Positions 16,648-25,282 are shown, counted from the stretch's first letter. The stretch: DNA of 61,862 bases from UBA7960 sp964624065 (GCA_964624065.1 CAZUWF010000012.1:1-61862), one strand, 5' to 3'. The notes: generated by a model not told the origin, from the letters alone. Numbers and translations are program-made.

Positions 16648-17634
16648 TCAAAGCATCAAGTTGCATCCCCTAACGTCACTATTGTCAAATCGGCCAAGCA
16701 CCTCAAAGGTACCGTCGGGGTATGATTTACCTAAGTCATGGGTTGCTATGAAACTACAAGAAAAAATGTTGGCAAGGTCAATTACGTTAATTCCGCCCGA
16801 GGAGCCCACCGGTGCCATTAAGAGGGGATCGTTTGCCTCCCTTACCATTACTTTCATCCACGGGGGGCATTTAAAAATTCCATTCCCTTTGGAATAGGCT
16901 TGCGACAAAAGTTCGGTCATACCGTACTCCGAATGAACCAACTCTAATCCTAGGGATTCTCTAATAATTTTATGAAGTCCATCCCTGACAATTTCCCTTC
17001 GCCGACCTTTCATACCCCCGGTTTCCATAACAATGAGGTCGGGCAGGTTATTTTTGTACTTTTGGGCCAAATCCAATAGGGCAAAGCTTACCCCCAGCAA
17101 TATGGTTTTTTGGTTTTGAGCGTTAAGCCATTTCAAGCGCTCAACAAGTTCGGCGTGGTCGTTAAGAAAGAACCCATTAAGTCTGTGCCCCGACATTTTT
17201 ATTAACTCCTCGGCCATAAATACCAACGACGAGCCCGTCCTTTCCAGATACGATGGAAGAAGTGCCAGGATGCAGTAATCCGAGGGTGGTCCGTAAAAAT
17301 GACTGAAGCCCTCTTCGAAGCTTTGGCGATAAACAGAGAGGTGTTTTACGTGATGTTTTGAGGGAACGCTTCCGGTGGTAGAAGAACTAGAAAAAACAAT
17401 TTCTTCGGCTCCTTGAAATGCAACCACCCTGTGGCTTTTGAAAAACGAAATGGGCAAGTATGGAATCCGTTCAATGCTATCAACACTGCTGGGGTCTCGA
17501 CCCAAATTATCGCAGAAGGCCTTGTAAAGAGCATTGTTCCTATACTGGAAATCAAAAACCGACATTGCGGCTTTGGCAAACTCCTGCTCGTTGCCTATCG
17601 AAAAGATACAATGAGTGGCTTTATGGATTTCCAT
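16648..17634 (-). CDS. LuxE/PaaK-family acyl-protein synthetase-like enzyme
   Basis: 328 aa adenylate-forming enzyme of the LuxE family, which activates acyl groups as acyl-AMP and passes them to a partner. The SSSSTTGSVPSKHHV stretch at about residues 82-96 is the AMP-binding Ser/Thr/Gly loop. METGGMKGRRRE and SEYGMTELLSQAY are further family motifs, and the C-terminal LGRFDNSDVRGCNLML is the usual end. No luxA/B/C/D genes are nearby, so this is not a luminescence operon. It overlaps the upstream nitroreductase gene by 14 bp, so the two are translationally coupled. Substrate unknown. Confidence 0.75.
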   Translation of the reverse strand: MEIHKATHCIFSIGNEQEFAKAAMSVFDFQYRNNALYKAFCDNLGRDPSSVDSIERIPYLPISFFKSHRVVAFQGAEEIVFSSSSTTGSVPSKHHVKHLSVYRQSFEEGFSHFYGPPSDYCILALLPSYLERTGSSLVFMAEELIKMSGHRLNGFFLNDHAELVERLKWLNAQNQKTILLGVSFALLDLAQKYKNNLPDLIVMETGGMKGRRREIVRDGLHKIIRESLGLELVHSEYGMTELLSQAYSKGNGIFKCPPWMKVMVREANDPLLMAPVGSSGGINVIDLANIFSCSFIATHDLGKSYPDGTFEVLGRFDNSDVRGCNLML

Positions 17635-18193
17635 ACTTATTAATGCTTATTACTTCCTTGAGTGTTTTCCTGACCTTGGTTCGGGGTTTTGGATTATCAG
17701 GGTATCCAAGTGTTATGAGCAATGGTATCCGTTTGGTTTTTGGAATGTGCAGCAGTTGCCCCACCTTTTTTTCGTCGAACCAACCAATCATACAAGTACC
17801 CAACCCAAGCTCGGTGGCAGCAAGGCAGAAATGTTCTGCCACTATCCCTATATCAATCAGCGAGTAGTCCTTGTTTTTGGCCATACCACCAACCTTGGCA
17901 ATTAATTTGGCCGGCTCCATTACAATTGCCGCTATAACCGGCGCCCCGGAGGCAAACCTATTGAATGTGAGCAGCGGCCCACTTGTGGCAGCAGCAATTT
18001 GGTTTTTCAAGCCCTCTTCATCTACCACCACAAATGACCAAGGCTGGCTATTGCAAGCCGAAGGGGCCAAACGACAGCACTCCAAAATTCTGTCAAGTTT
18101 CCAACCTTCAACCGGCTGCGAAGAATAAACTCGGGTGCTGCTGCGCTCGTTAACGAGTTTCAAGAAATCCATAGGGCTTTTTGATTTCCACAA
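17621..18193 (-). CDS. Nitroreductase-family FMN oxidoreductase
   Basis: 190 aa. The N-terminal FMN-binding pattern (ERSSTRVYSSQPVEGWKL, then RLAPSACNSQPW) and the C-terminal LGLGTCMIGWFDEKKV and LGYPDNPKPRTK segments are typical of small NfsB/BluB-like nitroreductases. These use NAD(P)H to reduce quinones, nitro groups or other acceptors; cytoplasmic dimer in the family. It is the upstream member of a two-gene unit with the LuxE-like gene and overlaps its start by 14 bp. The physiological substrate is not predictable. Confidence 0.85.
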   Translation of the reverse strand: MWKSKSPMDFLKLVNERSSTRVYSSQPVEGWKLDRILECCRLAPSACNSQPWSFVVVDEEGLKNQIAAATSGPLLTFNRFASGAPVIAAIVMEPAKLIAKVGGMAKNKDYSLIDIGIVAEHFCLAATELGLGTCMIGWFDEKKVGQLLHIPKTKRIPLLITLGYPDNPKPRTKVRKTLKEVISINKYGNP

Positions 18194-18222
18194 AGTTAGA
18201 GAAAAGTAAGCACACCAGAGTT

Positions 18223-18936
18223 TTATTCAACCTCTAGAACGTAACCACTTGTGGGAATCGTTACCAGCTTGATTGATGGGTCGTCTTTAAGGTAGTTTCT
18301 AATTTTGGAAATGAAAACGTCGAGGCTCCTGCCTGTAAAGTAATCGGCATCGCCCCACACCGAAATCATAATTTCTTCGCGCTTTACCAAGTTGTTAAGG
18401 TTGCAGGCCAGTAGATTTAGTATCAGCGTCTCCTTGTGAGTGAGCCTTTGTGGCTTGCCCTTGCCCTTTAAAAGTTGGTTGGCGCAATCAAATTCAAAAA
18501 AACCAATTTTATGCGGGCCAATGTTTGCCGCCGGTGATGAACTGCCTAGCCGAGAGCGGTTCAATATTGCTTTAATCCTGTAAAGCAATTCGTCCTCGTC
18601 AAAAGGCTTGGTAACGTAATCATCAACGCCCAACCTAAAGCCTTTGATTTTATCATCCTTCATCGACCTTGACGACAAAATCATTGCCGGCACCTCCTTG
18701 TTTACAGATTTTATTTTTTCGAGAAGGGAAAATCCGTCAATTTTGGGAAGCATTACATCGATGATGCAAATATCGTAGCTACCGGTTTGAAATCCACGCA
18801 ACCCGGATTCTCCATCGCGATAAAGTTTAACGTCAAAGCCTTGCGACTCCAAAAATTCAACTAGCAAAAATCCGAGATTGAGGTCGTCTTCAACAAGTAA
18901 AATCCGCTTTTTTTCTTTTCCTGAACCTACTTGCAT
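18223..18936 (-). CDS. OmpR-family response regulator
   Basis: 237 aa. Receiver domain (residues 11-125) with acidic pocket VEDD, phosphoacceptor Asp60 in CIIDVMLP and YVTKPFD lysine, then an OmpR-type winged helix (LTHKETLILNLL, GRSLDVFISKIRNYL, LVTIPTSGYVLEV). It binds DNA when phosphorylated by the cognate kinase. The gene overlaps the upstream kinase gene by 10 bp, giving a coupled two-component unit. The pair resembles the RprX/RprY type of Bacteroides in arrangement. Likely targets include the divergent Cys-rich gene and TonB receptor just beyond, by position only. Confidence 0.92.
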   Translation of the reverse strand: MQVGSGKEKKRILLVEDDLNLGFLLVEFLESQGFDVKLYRDGESGLRGFQTGSYDICIIDVMLPKIDGFSLLEKIKSVNKEVPAMILSSRSMKDDKIKGFRLGVDDYVTKPFDEDELLYRIKAILNRSRLGSSSPAANIGPHKIGFFEFDCANQLLKGKGKPQRLTHKETLILNLLACNLNNLVKREEIMISVWGDADYFTGRSLDVFISKIRNYLKDDPSIKLVTIPTSGYVLEVE

Positions 18937-20177
18937 TTTCCCTTGAGTTTAATTGTGAAAGTTGTGCCCTGACCCAATTTGCTTTCAACAGAGATACTCC
19001 CATTCATGGCCTTTACGGCCTGCCTTACCATAAACAACCCCAAGCCAAACCCCTTGTTGTTATGGACATCGCCCGTGGGAACCCTAAAATACTTGTCAAA
19101 AATGCTGTCAAAATATTTAGGAGGTATTCCAATTCCATTGTCGGTTACCTTTATAAGGACATCATCCTTTAAGCATTGAAAAGCTATTTCAATGGCAGGA
19201 GTAGTTTCATTGTACTTGATGGCGTTGTCGATTAAATTGCCCAACACCATGTTGAAAAGTTCGACATTTCCAAAAATCATTACGGAACTTTCTTTGCTCC
19301 AAACTTCAATTTTTCCGCCTTTTTCTGACAACTGTATCGAAAACGATTTAGCAACTCCATTGGCTTCAGGGAGGGCTTCAAAATACTGGTTGTCTAATTG
19401 AATGCCGTTTTCGAAAAGTGAGGTTTTCAATAATAATTCAACCTTATCCTTGAGGTACTGTTGCTGGTTTTTAATTACCCCCGAATAAGATAGCAACTTG
19501 CTGTCGGAAATTACCGCCTGGTTTTTACCAATCATACTGTTGGCTAGTGCAATGTTTGTGAGAGGGGTTTTAAGCTCGTGCGTAATGTTGTTTACAAAAT
19601 CAATTACATTGGTCGAGAATCTCCGCTGTCTTTTATAGATGTTGAAAATCATTACAAACGAAAATGTAACCAACAGGATCAAAACAATTGAACTAATGAA
19701 AACGTAGCCCATCTGAGCCCTTAAAAACTCCCCCTTTTCAGGAAACCTTATTAGCAGCTCGTAGCCAGACTCTTCCAAAACCTTTTCGAGGTCATCGCGA
19801 ACGTGAATTTGCTTGCTGAAGGGGCAGGTTTGTGTGTCGCCGGAGGGTACTATATCAAACTCGAAGGCCATGTTAATGTCGTAAATATCTAGTTCGTTGC
19901 GAACTAGCGCATTAATTTCATTCCAAAGTTTTTGGTTTTGCCTCAATCGAGCACACGATCCCGTTTTGTGCAGGCAGGTATGAAATTCTTCACCAATATT
20001 TTGATCAAAGGATAGCTTTTGGGCAATCCGATCCATGGCCATGGCCATAACGTTGTTGAATTGCTTCTCCTGTAAATTGGCGCTGCGGCTAATCCAACTT
20101 ACCTGAATAAGCACCAGCAGAACCAAGCTGGTAAGGGTAACGCCGAATAGTATCAGATGCTTTTTTTCGGTTTTCAT
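18927..20177 (-). CDS. Membrane sensor histidine kinase
   Basis: 416 aa. TM1 at about 9-28 and TM2 at about 158-180 flank a periplasmic sensor of roughly 130 residues containing three Cys (C68, C75, C118). There is no HAMP; HisKA follows directly with the phosphoacceptor His200 in NITHELKTPLTNIA. The HATPase domain has the N box (GNLIDNAIKYN), G1 (DNGIGIPPKY) and G2 (GFGLGLFMV). It phosphorylates the overlapping response regulator. Periplasmic cysteines could sense redox or metal, which would fit the neighbouring Cys-rich exported peptide, but this is inference. Confidence 0.9.
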   Translation of the reverse strand: MKTEKKHLILFGVTLTSLVLLVLIQVSWISRSANLQEKQFNNVMAMAMDRIAQKLSFDQNIGEEFHTCLHKTGSCARLRQNQKLWNEINALVRNELDIYDINMAFEFDIVPSGDTQTCPFSKQIHVRDDLEKVLEESGYELLIRFPEKGEFLRAQMGYVFISSIVLILLVTFSFVMIFNIYKRQRRFSTNVIDFVNNITHELKTPLTNIALANSMIGKNQAVISDSKLLSYSGVIKNQQQYLKDKVELLLKTSLFENGIQLDNQYFEALPEANGVAKSFSIQLSEKGGKIEVWSKESSVMIFGNVELFNMVLGNLIDNAIKYNETTPAIEIAFQCLKDDVLIKVTDNGIGIPPKYFDSIFDKYFRVPTGDVHNNKGFGLGLFMVRQAVKAMNGSISVESKLGQGTTFTIKLKGKCK

Positions 20178-20274
20178 GATGATAAAATTACAATGATTTT
20201 TCCGAACTTGGCCATTTTAACATCGGCATAACATCATTTAACCGGTAGATAACAAGGCCTAAATCATAAGAACC

Positions 20275-20282
20275 TAATTTTG
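20275..20282 (+). promoter_or_regulatory. -7 promoter box for the Cys-rich peptide gene
   Basis: TAATTTTG matches TAnnTTTG exactly and lies 61 bp upstream of ATG 20344, predicting a leader of about 55 nt. A -33 TTTG at the expected spacing is not evident. Confidence 0.5.
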
Positions 20283-20343
20283 CACCATAAATAATTTTAT
20301 TCGATTATTGTTTCATCCACATTAACCCAAAATTCTAAGAAAA

Positions 20344-20658
20344 ATGAAAAAAATTCTAATTGGAGCAGTTGCCTTTTCGTTTTTGGCACTTACAACGGTT
20401 ATGGGCACAAACCCCACAACTACCAGCAAAGAGGTAAAGAAAGTAGAGGTAGAAGTTGTAAAGGAAAGTAAATGTTGCAGCAGCGCCGCAGCCACTGGCG
20501 CCAATGCAAAGTCCGAAGGCAAAGAATCTTGCAGCAAAAGCTGCAGCAAAAGCACCGGTTCCGCAAAATGTGATCATACTAAATGTTCAAGTTCTTGCAA
20601 AGATTCAAAAACAAAAGCCGAGGGCCAAACCTCAAAAAGTTGCTGCAAAAAAAATTAG
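20344..20658 (+). CDS. Exported Cys/Lys/Ser-rich small protein
   Basis: 104 aa. Signal peptide MKKILIGAVAFSFLALTTVM, then a low-complexity mature region with nine Cys (44, 45, 63, 67, 76, 81, 85, 100, 101), two as adjacent CC pairs, plus many Lys and Ser and one His. The composition suggests metal (Cu, Zn, As) or thiol binding in the periplasm, but no known family is recognised. It has its own promoter and terminator. It sits between a divergent two-component system and a TonB receptor, with a broken ArsF-like gene beyond, so a metal or metalloid response module is a reasonable guess. Confidence 0.7.
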   Translation: MKKILIGAVAFSFLALTTVMGTNPTTTSKEVKKVEVEVVKESKCCSSAAATGANAKSEGKESCSKSCSKSTGSAKCDHTKCSSSCKDSKTKAEGQTSKSCCKKN

Positions 20659-20683
20659 CAGACTTCCCATTAAGGGTTTTAAG

Positions 20684-20717
20684 CTACCATGGCAATTGCT
20701 TATGGTAGTTTTTTTTT
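20684..20717 (+). terminator. Rho-independent terminator
   Basis: CTACCAT (20684-20690) pairs with ATGGTAG (20702-20708) around an 11-nt loop that itself contains GCAATTGC. Nine T follow directly. It ends the Cys-rich peptide transcript. Confidence 0.8.
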
Positions 20718-20880
20718 GGGCTTTTCAATCAATAAAAGCAAAAAGAATTGGGTAAGACAAAGAAAACCCGTTTTGATCCAATTAAAACCAGCAATTTTTT
20801 TCAAGTCATAGCCGGGTCGGATGAACAAAACCCACAACTTAATGTTTAACGTTCGCTATTTTTAATTAAACACTTTTGAA

Positions 20881-23379
20881 ATGAAAACTTATTTCACAAC
20901 TCTTACTTCACTATTACTCATTTTTTTAGGAGGATCAATTTCCGTTATTGCCTCCACGCCAGAAGCTGCGCAAAGGCCACGGAGCACGGCTAATGGAATA
21001 GTAATGGGAAAAGTTATTGACAGCACGACCAGCGAACCGGTTGAGTTTGCAAACATTCTATTTTTCAATCAATCCGACTCGACGATGGTAACGGGCGGAA
21101 TGTCGGGCCAGAACGGAATTTTTGCAGTAGAGCAGGTACCTTTTGGAAGGTACTATGTTCAAGTCAAATTTATCGGTTTCGATACTTCAACTGCTGGAAA
21201 TTTTGCCATACACCCCCAACAACTACAAGTTAATTTAGGTACAATCGAGCTAAAGCCTACTATTGAGAACCTTGAAGCTGTTGTAATTACAGGCGAAAAA
21301 GCCATGCTTACTCACAACCTGGACCGAAGGGTATACAATGTTGGCAGCGACATCAATGCGGCTGGAGGCACCGCCCTTGAAATTATGGAGAGAATTCCAT
21401 CCGTTGAGGTAGATATGGAAGGAAACGTAAGCTTGCGGGGTAGCTCCAACGTAACGATTTTGGTTGACGGGCGCCCTTCAACCTACTCGAGCGTTGATCA
21501 AATCCCTGCCAATATTATCGAAAGTGTTGAGGTGATTACCAACCCCTCGGCTAGGTTCAGCCCCGATGGACTCTCGGGAATAATAAACATTGTCCTGAAA
21601 AAACGGCGTGAACCTGGTTACCACGGTATGCTTTCTCTTAACGCTGGAACGGGCGACAAGTATAACGGCTCGATCAACTTCAACTACAGGCAGAACAAAT
21701 TAAACCTTTTTACCAACCTAAGTTATCGCAGCTTCAGGATGACTGGTTTTACTGACCTTGACAGAACTACACGAAATGGTAACCAAGAAATAGTTGGCTC
21801 GCTGCTTCAAAATCAGGATTTTAGACGTGGTGGGGATTTTGGAGGTATAAATGCCGGAATGGACTACTTTATAAGCAGGGCGAGCACCTTGACTTTTAGC
21901 GGAGGGTACAACGCAAATGACTTTGCTGCGTGGGAGCAATCCAGAACCAAGCTAAAAACTTTTTTCCCCACCAATTCATCCGAAGCGTTTCTTCGCGAAA
22001 ACAATGGCGAAAACAGTTTTTCTTCGGCAAACTTTGCCTTAAACTACAAACTAAACGGAAGCCCTAACGGGAGAGAATTCAACGCAGACGTTTTTTATAA
22101 TATTTGGAACGGCAGCTTTGCTAATAACTCGTTGCAATGGTGGCCCGATAATAGTAAGAGACTCCTAGAAGAGCAAAGCTCAAATAGTTTCAAGGTAAAC
22201 ACCTTTACTTTTCAGACAGACTTGGTTCAACCATTGGGTAAGGGAGGAAGGTTGGAAGCAGGGGCAATGGCAATGCTCAGGAACCAAGATAGCAACCTCG
22301 CCTTCTTCAACCTAGTTGGCAACCAATTTGTGGAGGACCTAAACCGAAGCAACCAATTTGCATTTGACGAGCAGCAATACTCAGCCTATGCGATATATTC
22401 CAACTCCTTTGCTGGAGGTAAACTAAATTATCAAGGCGGCTTGCGTGTTGAAAACTCAAGTACGGTGGCAGATCAAAGGTCTACAGGGCAAAGTCCTGTT
22501 GAAAGAAGTTTCTTGAGTTTTTTCCCCAGCGCTCACCTAAGGTGGAACATTAACAGTAACAGTTCGGCACAGATTGCATACAGCCGCCGCTTGAGCAGGC
22601 CTCAAATTCAACTCCTCAACCCATTTGTAAACTATTCAGACCCCCTGAACAGGAGCGCCGGCAACCCAATGCTGAACCCAGAGATTACAAATAGCTACGA
22701 ATTGAGTTACAACAATACCTTCGGAAAAACCCGTTTGAGTGGCACGACATACTTTCGCCAAACTTATGACATTATCTCAAGGTTCGTGCAAATAGAAACA
22801 GACCCCATCGAGGGTTATCAGTACGCAATGTCAACCTTCATTAACATTGATCGTAGCAACACTGTTGGTCTTGAGGCAGTGATTTCGCAGGTTATTGCAC
22901 CTTGGTGGAGGCTAAATGCTAGCGGAAACCTCAACTTCGTAAAGCTCTACGCCGACTATCTAGATAAAGACTCGAGCCAGGGAACAAGTTGGTCCTCTAG
23001 GTTTACATCAACCTTTAACCTTGGCAAGAGTGTTGAACTGCAACTTACTGGCAATTATCGTTCGCCATCGGTTTCGGTGGGTGGCGGTATGCGTTTCTGG
23101 CAAACCGGAGGCGGGCAAGGGAGAACCCAAGAAATGTATTGGTTTGACATTGGCGCAAGGCTTAATGTGCTTGACCGCAAGGCAACGGTTACGCTTAGAT
23201 TGAGCGATATGCTTAACTCAATGAACTACAAGGCTGAAACCTGGGGGCAAAATTTCTCCAGCACCATAAGCAGAAATAACCAAAGCCGGGTACTCTGGGT
23301 TGGGTTTTCTTATCGCATAAACGAGTTCAAGGCTCGCCGTGATAGACAAGCCAACAGTGATGAAATGAATTTTGAATAG
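20881..23379 (+). CDS. TonB-dependent outer-membrane receptor
   Basis: 832 aa. Signal peptide (1-25), then a carboxypeptidase-regulatory-like/CNA-B domain at about 40-125 (VMGKVIDSTTSEPVEFANI, PFGRYYVQVKFIGFDT). The plug at about 145-245 contains IPSVEVDMEGNVSLRGSSNV, LVDGRP and NPSARFSPDGLSGIINIVLKK. A beta-barrel follows to the end, of the OMP_b-brl type found in Bacteroidota CirA/FecA-like receptors. It imports a ligand (siderophore, metal chelate or oligomer) across the outer membrane using TonB-ExbBD. No SusD partner follows, so it is not a classical polysaccharide locus. It is preceded by the Cys-rich gene and followed by a strong terminator. Confidence 0.9.
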   Translation: MKTYFTTLTSLLLIFLGGSISVIASTPEAAQRPRSTANGIVMGKVIDSTTSEPVEFANILFFNQSDSTMVTGGMSGQNGIFAVEQVPFGRYYVQVKFIGFDTSTAGNFAIHPQQLQVNLGTIELKPTIENLEAVVITGEKAMLTHNLDRRVYNVGSDINAAGGTALEIMERIPSVEVDMEGNVSLRGSSNVTILVDGRPSTYSSVDQIPANIIESVEVITNPSARFSPDGLSGIINIVLKKRREPGYHGMLSLNAGTGDKYNGSINFNYRQNKLNLFTNLSYRSFRMTGFTDLDRTTRNGNQEIVGSLLQNQDFRRGGDFGGINAGMDYFISRASTLTFSGGYNANDFAAWEQSRTKLKTFFPTNSSEAFLRENNGENSFSSANFALNYKLNGSPNGREFNADVFYNIWNGSFANNSLQWWPDNSKRLLEEQSSNSFKVNTFTFQTDLVQPLGKGGRLEAGAMAMLRNQDSNLAFFNLVGNQFVEDLNRSNQFAFDEQQYSAYAIYSNSFAGGKLNYQGGLRVENSSTVADQRSTGQSPVERSFLSFFPSAHLRWNINSNSSAQIAYSRRLSRPQIQLLNPFVNYSDPLNRSAGNPMLNPEITNSYELSYNNTFGKTRLSGTTYFRQTYDIISRFVQIETDPIEGYQYAMSTFINIDRSNTVGLEAVISQVIAPWWRLNASGNLNFVKLYADYLDKDSSQGTSWSSRFTSTFNLGKSVELQLTGNYRSPSVSVGGGMRFWQTGGGQGRTQEMYWFDIGARLNVLDRKATVTLRLSDMLNSMNYKAETWGQNFSSTISRNNQSRVLWVGFSYRINEFKARRDRQANSDEMNFE

Positions 23380-23397
23380 TGCTTTTTAACAAAGATA

Positions 23398-23429
23398 AAA
23401 AGGGCAATAGATTAATTCATTGCCCTTTT
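23398..23429. terminator. Rho-independent terminator after the TonB receptor
   Basis: AAAAGGGCAAT (23398-23408) pairs perfectly over 11 bp with ATTGCCCTTTT (23419-23429), loop 10 nt, followed by ATTTTTTC. It overlaps the 3' end of the convergent ArsF-like pseudogene and could work in both directions. Confidence 0.85.
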
Positions 23430-23823
23430 ATTTTTTCTACTAATTCCTTTTCAAGATTGGCAATATTACGGCTACGATTGTAGTTGGCAATAACCTCTGA
23501 AATATCAACCGCCTTTTCCGCCCCTTTTTTGTTTTGGGTCACAACAACAATTGTTTGGCTTTTGGAATTATTTTGCTTAATCAATTCAAAGTTCGCTTTG
23601 TCTTTTAGATCCCTCGTCTGTAGGCAACCTGACCCGATGAAAAATTCTTTTCAATAATTTCCTTCACGCTTTTTTCAAGGGCATCGCTAGCACGAGCCTG
23701 GCAGCAACCAAGCTAATCCTTGAAGTAGAGAACCTCCGTTTTGGCTTTTCTTCGTGCCATCAGGCTAGTTGCCCAAAAGGCAACCAGGGCAAATTGGATA
23801 AACCAACTTAAAACTATTTTCAT
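23417..23823 (-). pseudogene. ArsF-like (nitrophenyl nitroreductase subunit family) gene, broken
   Basis: Reading the minus strand from ATG 23823: a membrane or signal segment (MKIVLSWFIQFALVAFWATS), then KTEVLYFKD, an in-frame TAG, then LGCCQARASDALEKSVKEII. A frameshift near 23630 is followed by RDLKDKANFELIKQNNSKSQ...LVEKIKGQ and TGA. Without these lesions it would be an exported thioredoxin-like protein of about 135 aa with a CC-containing redox site, resembling the ArsF family often found near arsenic or redox genes. The TAG is one transition from CAG. Family assignment rests on the YFxxxxCC...ALEKSVKEII and DLKDKAN patterns and is tentative. Confidence 0.6.
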
Positions 23824-24084
23824 CTTGGTTATTTTATTGATGGATAATGCTTTTTACTATTTTGGGCGCGTTTTGTTACGGTAAACCTGCAAGCCGATGG
23901 GTTCGCCTTATGAAAGCACGAACAAAATATGGGATAAGAACCCCAAAAACCCAGAATGGAACCTTGATTGTAGCACCCTTGGGCTTTGCTAAGAATTGCC
24001 ACCAAGGCTTCGCCACTCCCAAAGGAGGTTGAAGCGTGGCGAAAATCTAGAATCCTGCGTTGGAATTTTAAAATGGTCGAAGAC

Positions 24085-24720
24085 CTAAAAAAACGGGTTG
24101 TTCTCTCTTTCGTATCCTATTGATGTTTCGGGTCCATGTCCGGGATAAACTGTAACGTTGTCGGGGAGGTTAAATAACTTTTGTGAGATTCCGCTTAAAA
24201 GCAGATCCATATCGCCGGATGGAAGGTCGGTGCGACCTATGCTCCCGTTAAAAAGCACATCGCCTGCTATAACGAAGGCTTCCTCGCGATGATAAAAGCA
24301 CAAACTCCCATCTGCGTGGCCGGGAACTAGTATTGCCTCGAGGGTTTGGTTGCCAAAAGAAAATTTCGCACCCTCTTCAATGAACGACTCGGGCAAAATG
24401 GGCTCTTCAACCTCGAATCCGTAAACTTGACCTTGCATAACGCTGGCTTTCAAAAACTGTAGGCTGTCGGGGTGCATTAATGGTTTCAATCCATACTCGC
24501 GACACACGAAATTGTTGCCCAAGATATGGTCAACGTGGCAGTGAGTATATAAAACTGCAACTGGATTCAGTTCATTTTTTTTGATGAAATCGGCAAGTTG
24601 CTGCTCTTCGTACCTGCCATAGCAAGCCGGGTCAATTATCACGCACTCTTTGGTTTGGTCGTGGATAATGTATGTGTTAACCTGAAAAGGGTTGAATACT
24701 AGGGTGTCCATTTTTAGCAT
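24085..24720 (-). CDS. Metallo-beta-lactamase fold hydrolase (glyoxalase II-like)
   Basis: 211 aa MBL-fold enzyme. The metal motif THCHVDHILGN is at about residues 60-70, the downstream His in VPGHADGSLCFY, the Asp in IAGDVLF and the final His in VYPGHGPET. This length and pattern fit the YcbL/type III glyoxalase II group, which hydrolyses thioesters such as S-lactoylglutathione; the real substrate is unknown. The start lies 4 bp after the stop of the ParE/RelE-type toxin gene, so the hydrolase is probably co-transcribed with the toxin-antitoxin pair. Confidence 0.85.
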   Translation of the reverse strand: MLKMDTLVFNPFQVNTYIIHDQTKECVIIDPACYGRYEEQQLADFIKKNELNPVAVLYTHCHVDHILGNNFVCREYGLKPLMHPDSLQFLKASVMQGQVYGFEVEEPILPESFIEEGAKFSFGNQTLEAILVPGHADGSLCFYHREEAFVIAGDVLFNGSIGRTDLPSGDMDLLLSGISQKLFNLPDNVTVYPGHGPETSIGYERENNPFF

Positions 24721-24724
24721 TGTG

Positions 24725-25039
24725 TTATTTTTTGTATTTAGGAATAATTATCTTTTTTTCAGGGGCACGCCTGCAATCCCAAATCATTACAACGAGGATT
24801 GTCTTTTCCACAATTTCATAAATAATCTGCAAATCACCAGAAATTAATGCCCTTACAGACTCAACATCTGTTTTCAACCCCATCAAAGGATGCTTTGCTA
24901 TAAGGTTCAAGTTTTTGTTTATTTCGGAATTTAATTTTTTGCTATAATTTGCATTATTGTTTCGCTTGATATAAAACTCCAAGATATCTATCAAATCCAA
25001 TCGAGCCTCAACAGACCAATTTATTTTGAACTTAACCAA
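24725..25039 (-). CDS. RelE/ParE-family toxin
   Basis: 104 aa with the ParE/RelE fold signature: VEARLDLIDILEFY helix, KHPLMGLKTDVESVRALISG, then the beta strand DLQIIYEIVEKTILVVMIWD and a basic C-terminus. RelE members cleave mRNA on ribosomes and ParE members poison gyrase; sequence alone does not separate them here. It overlaps the upstream antitoxin gene by 19 bp, the classic arrangement for a type II pair, antitoxin first. Confidence 0.75.
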   Translation of the reverse strand: MVKFKINWSVEARLDLIDILEFYIKRNNNANYSKKLNSEINKNLNLIAKHPLMGLKTDVESVRALISGDLQIIYEIVEKTILVVMIWDCRRAPEKKIIIPKYKK

Positions 25040-25257
25040 TGGTCAATTTCTTTTCTTATTAGATCATTAGAAATGGTTTCTCCTTTCGCAAATTGAGCCC
25101 TTGCCTCCTCAACCCTTTTAACCTGATAGTCTGTTAGCTTGTAAGTTCCCTCGGCAACCTTGGCTTCAACAATGGATTTAACGGCATTCAAAAATGATGC
25201 ATCATCAATATGGTCAAGATATTCGGTAATTGTGTGTCTCAATTCAATGGTGCTCAT
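25021..25257 (-). CDS. Antitoxin of the RelE/ParE pair
   Basis: 78 aa from ATG 25257 (MSTIELRHTITEYLDHIDDA). The open frame extends 33 codons further upstream, but a perfect minus-strand -7 box (TAACTTTG, 25282-25275) lies inside that extension and predicts a 5'-UTR of only about 12 nt before ATG 25257. I therefore chose the short start. The helical protein ends with SNDLIRKEIDHWLSSK, typical of small antitoxins that wrap a RelE-type toxin. A DNA-binding N-terminus for autoregulation is not obvious. Confidence 0.7.
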   Translation of the reverse strand: MSTIELRHTITEYLDHIDDASFLNAVKSIVEAKVAEGTYKLTDYQVKRVEEARAQFAKGETISNDLIRKEIDHWLSSK

Positions 25258-25274
25258 AGTAATATGTCTTTTGG

Positions 25275-25282
25275 CAAAGTTA
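25275..25282 (-). promoter_or_regulatory. -7 box of the toxin-antitoxin-MBL operon
   Basis: Minus-strand TAACTTTG, a perfect TAnnTTTG match, ends 18 nt before the chosen antitoxin ATG. A second perfect box (TAATTTTG on the minus strand, 25430-25423) lies upstream and could serve the longer start instead. Confidence 0.5.

Noticed and set aside
16648..17634. LuxE-like gene as evidence of bioluminescence
   Set aside because: No luxA, luxB, luxC or luxD in the window, and the LuxE family is common in non-luminous bacteria.
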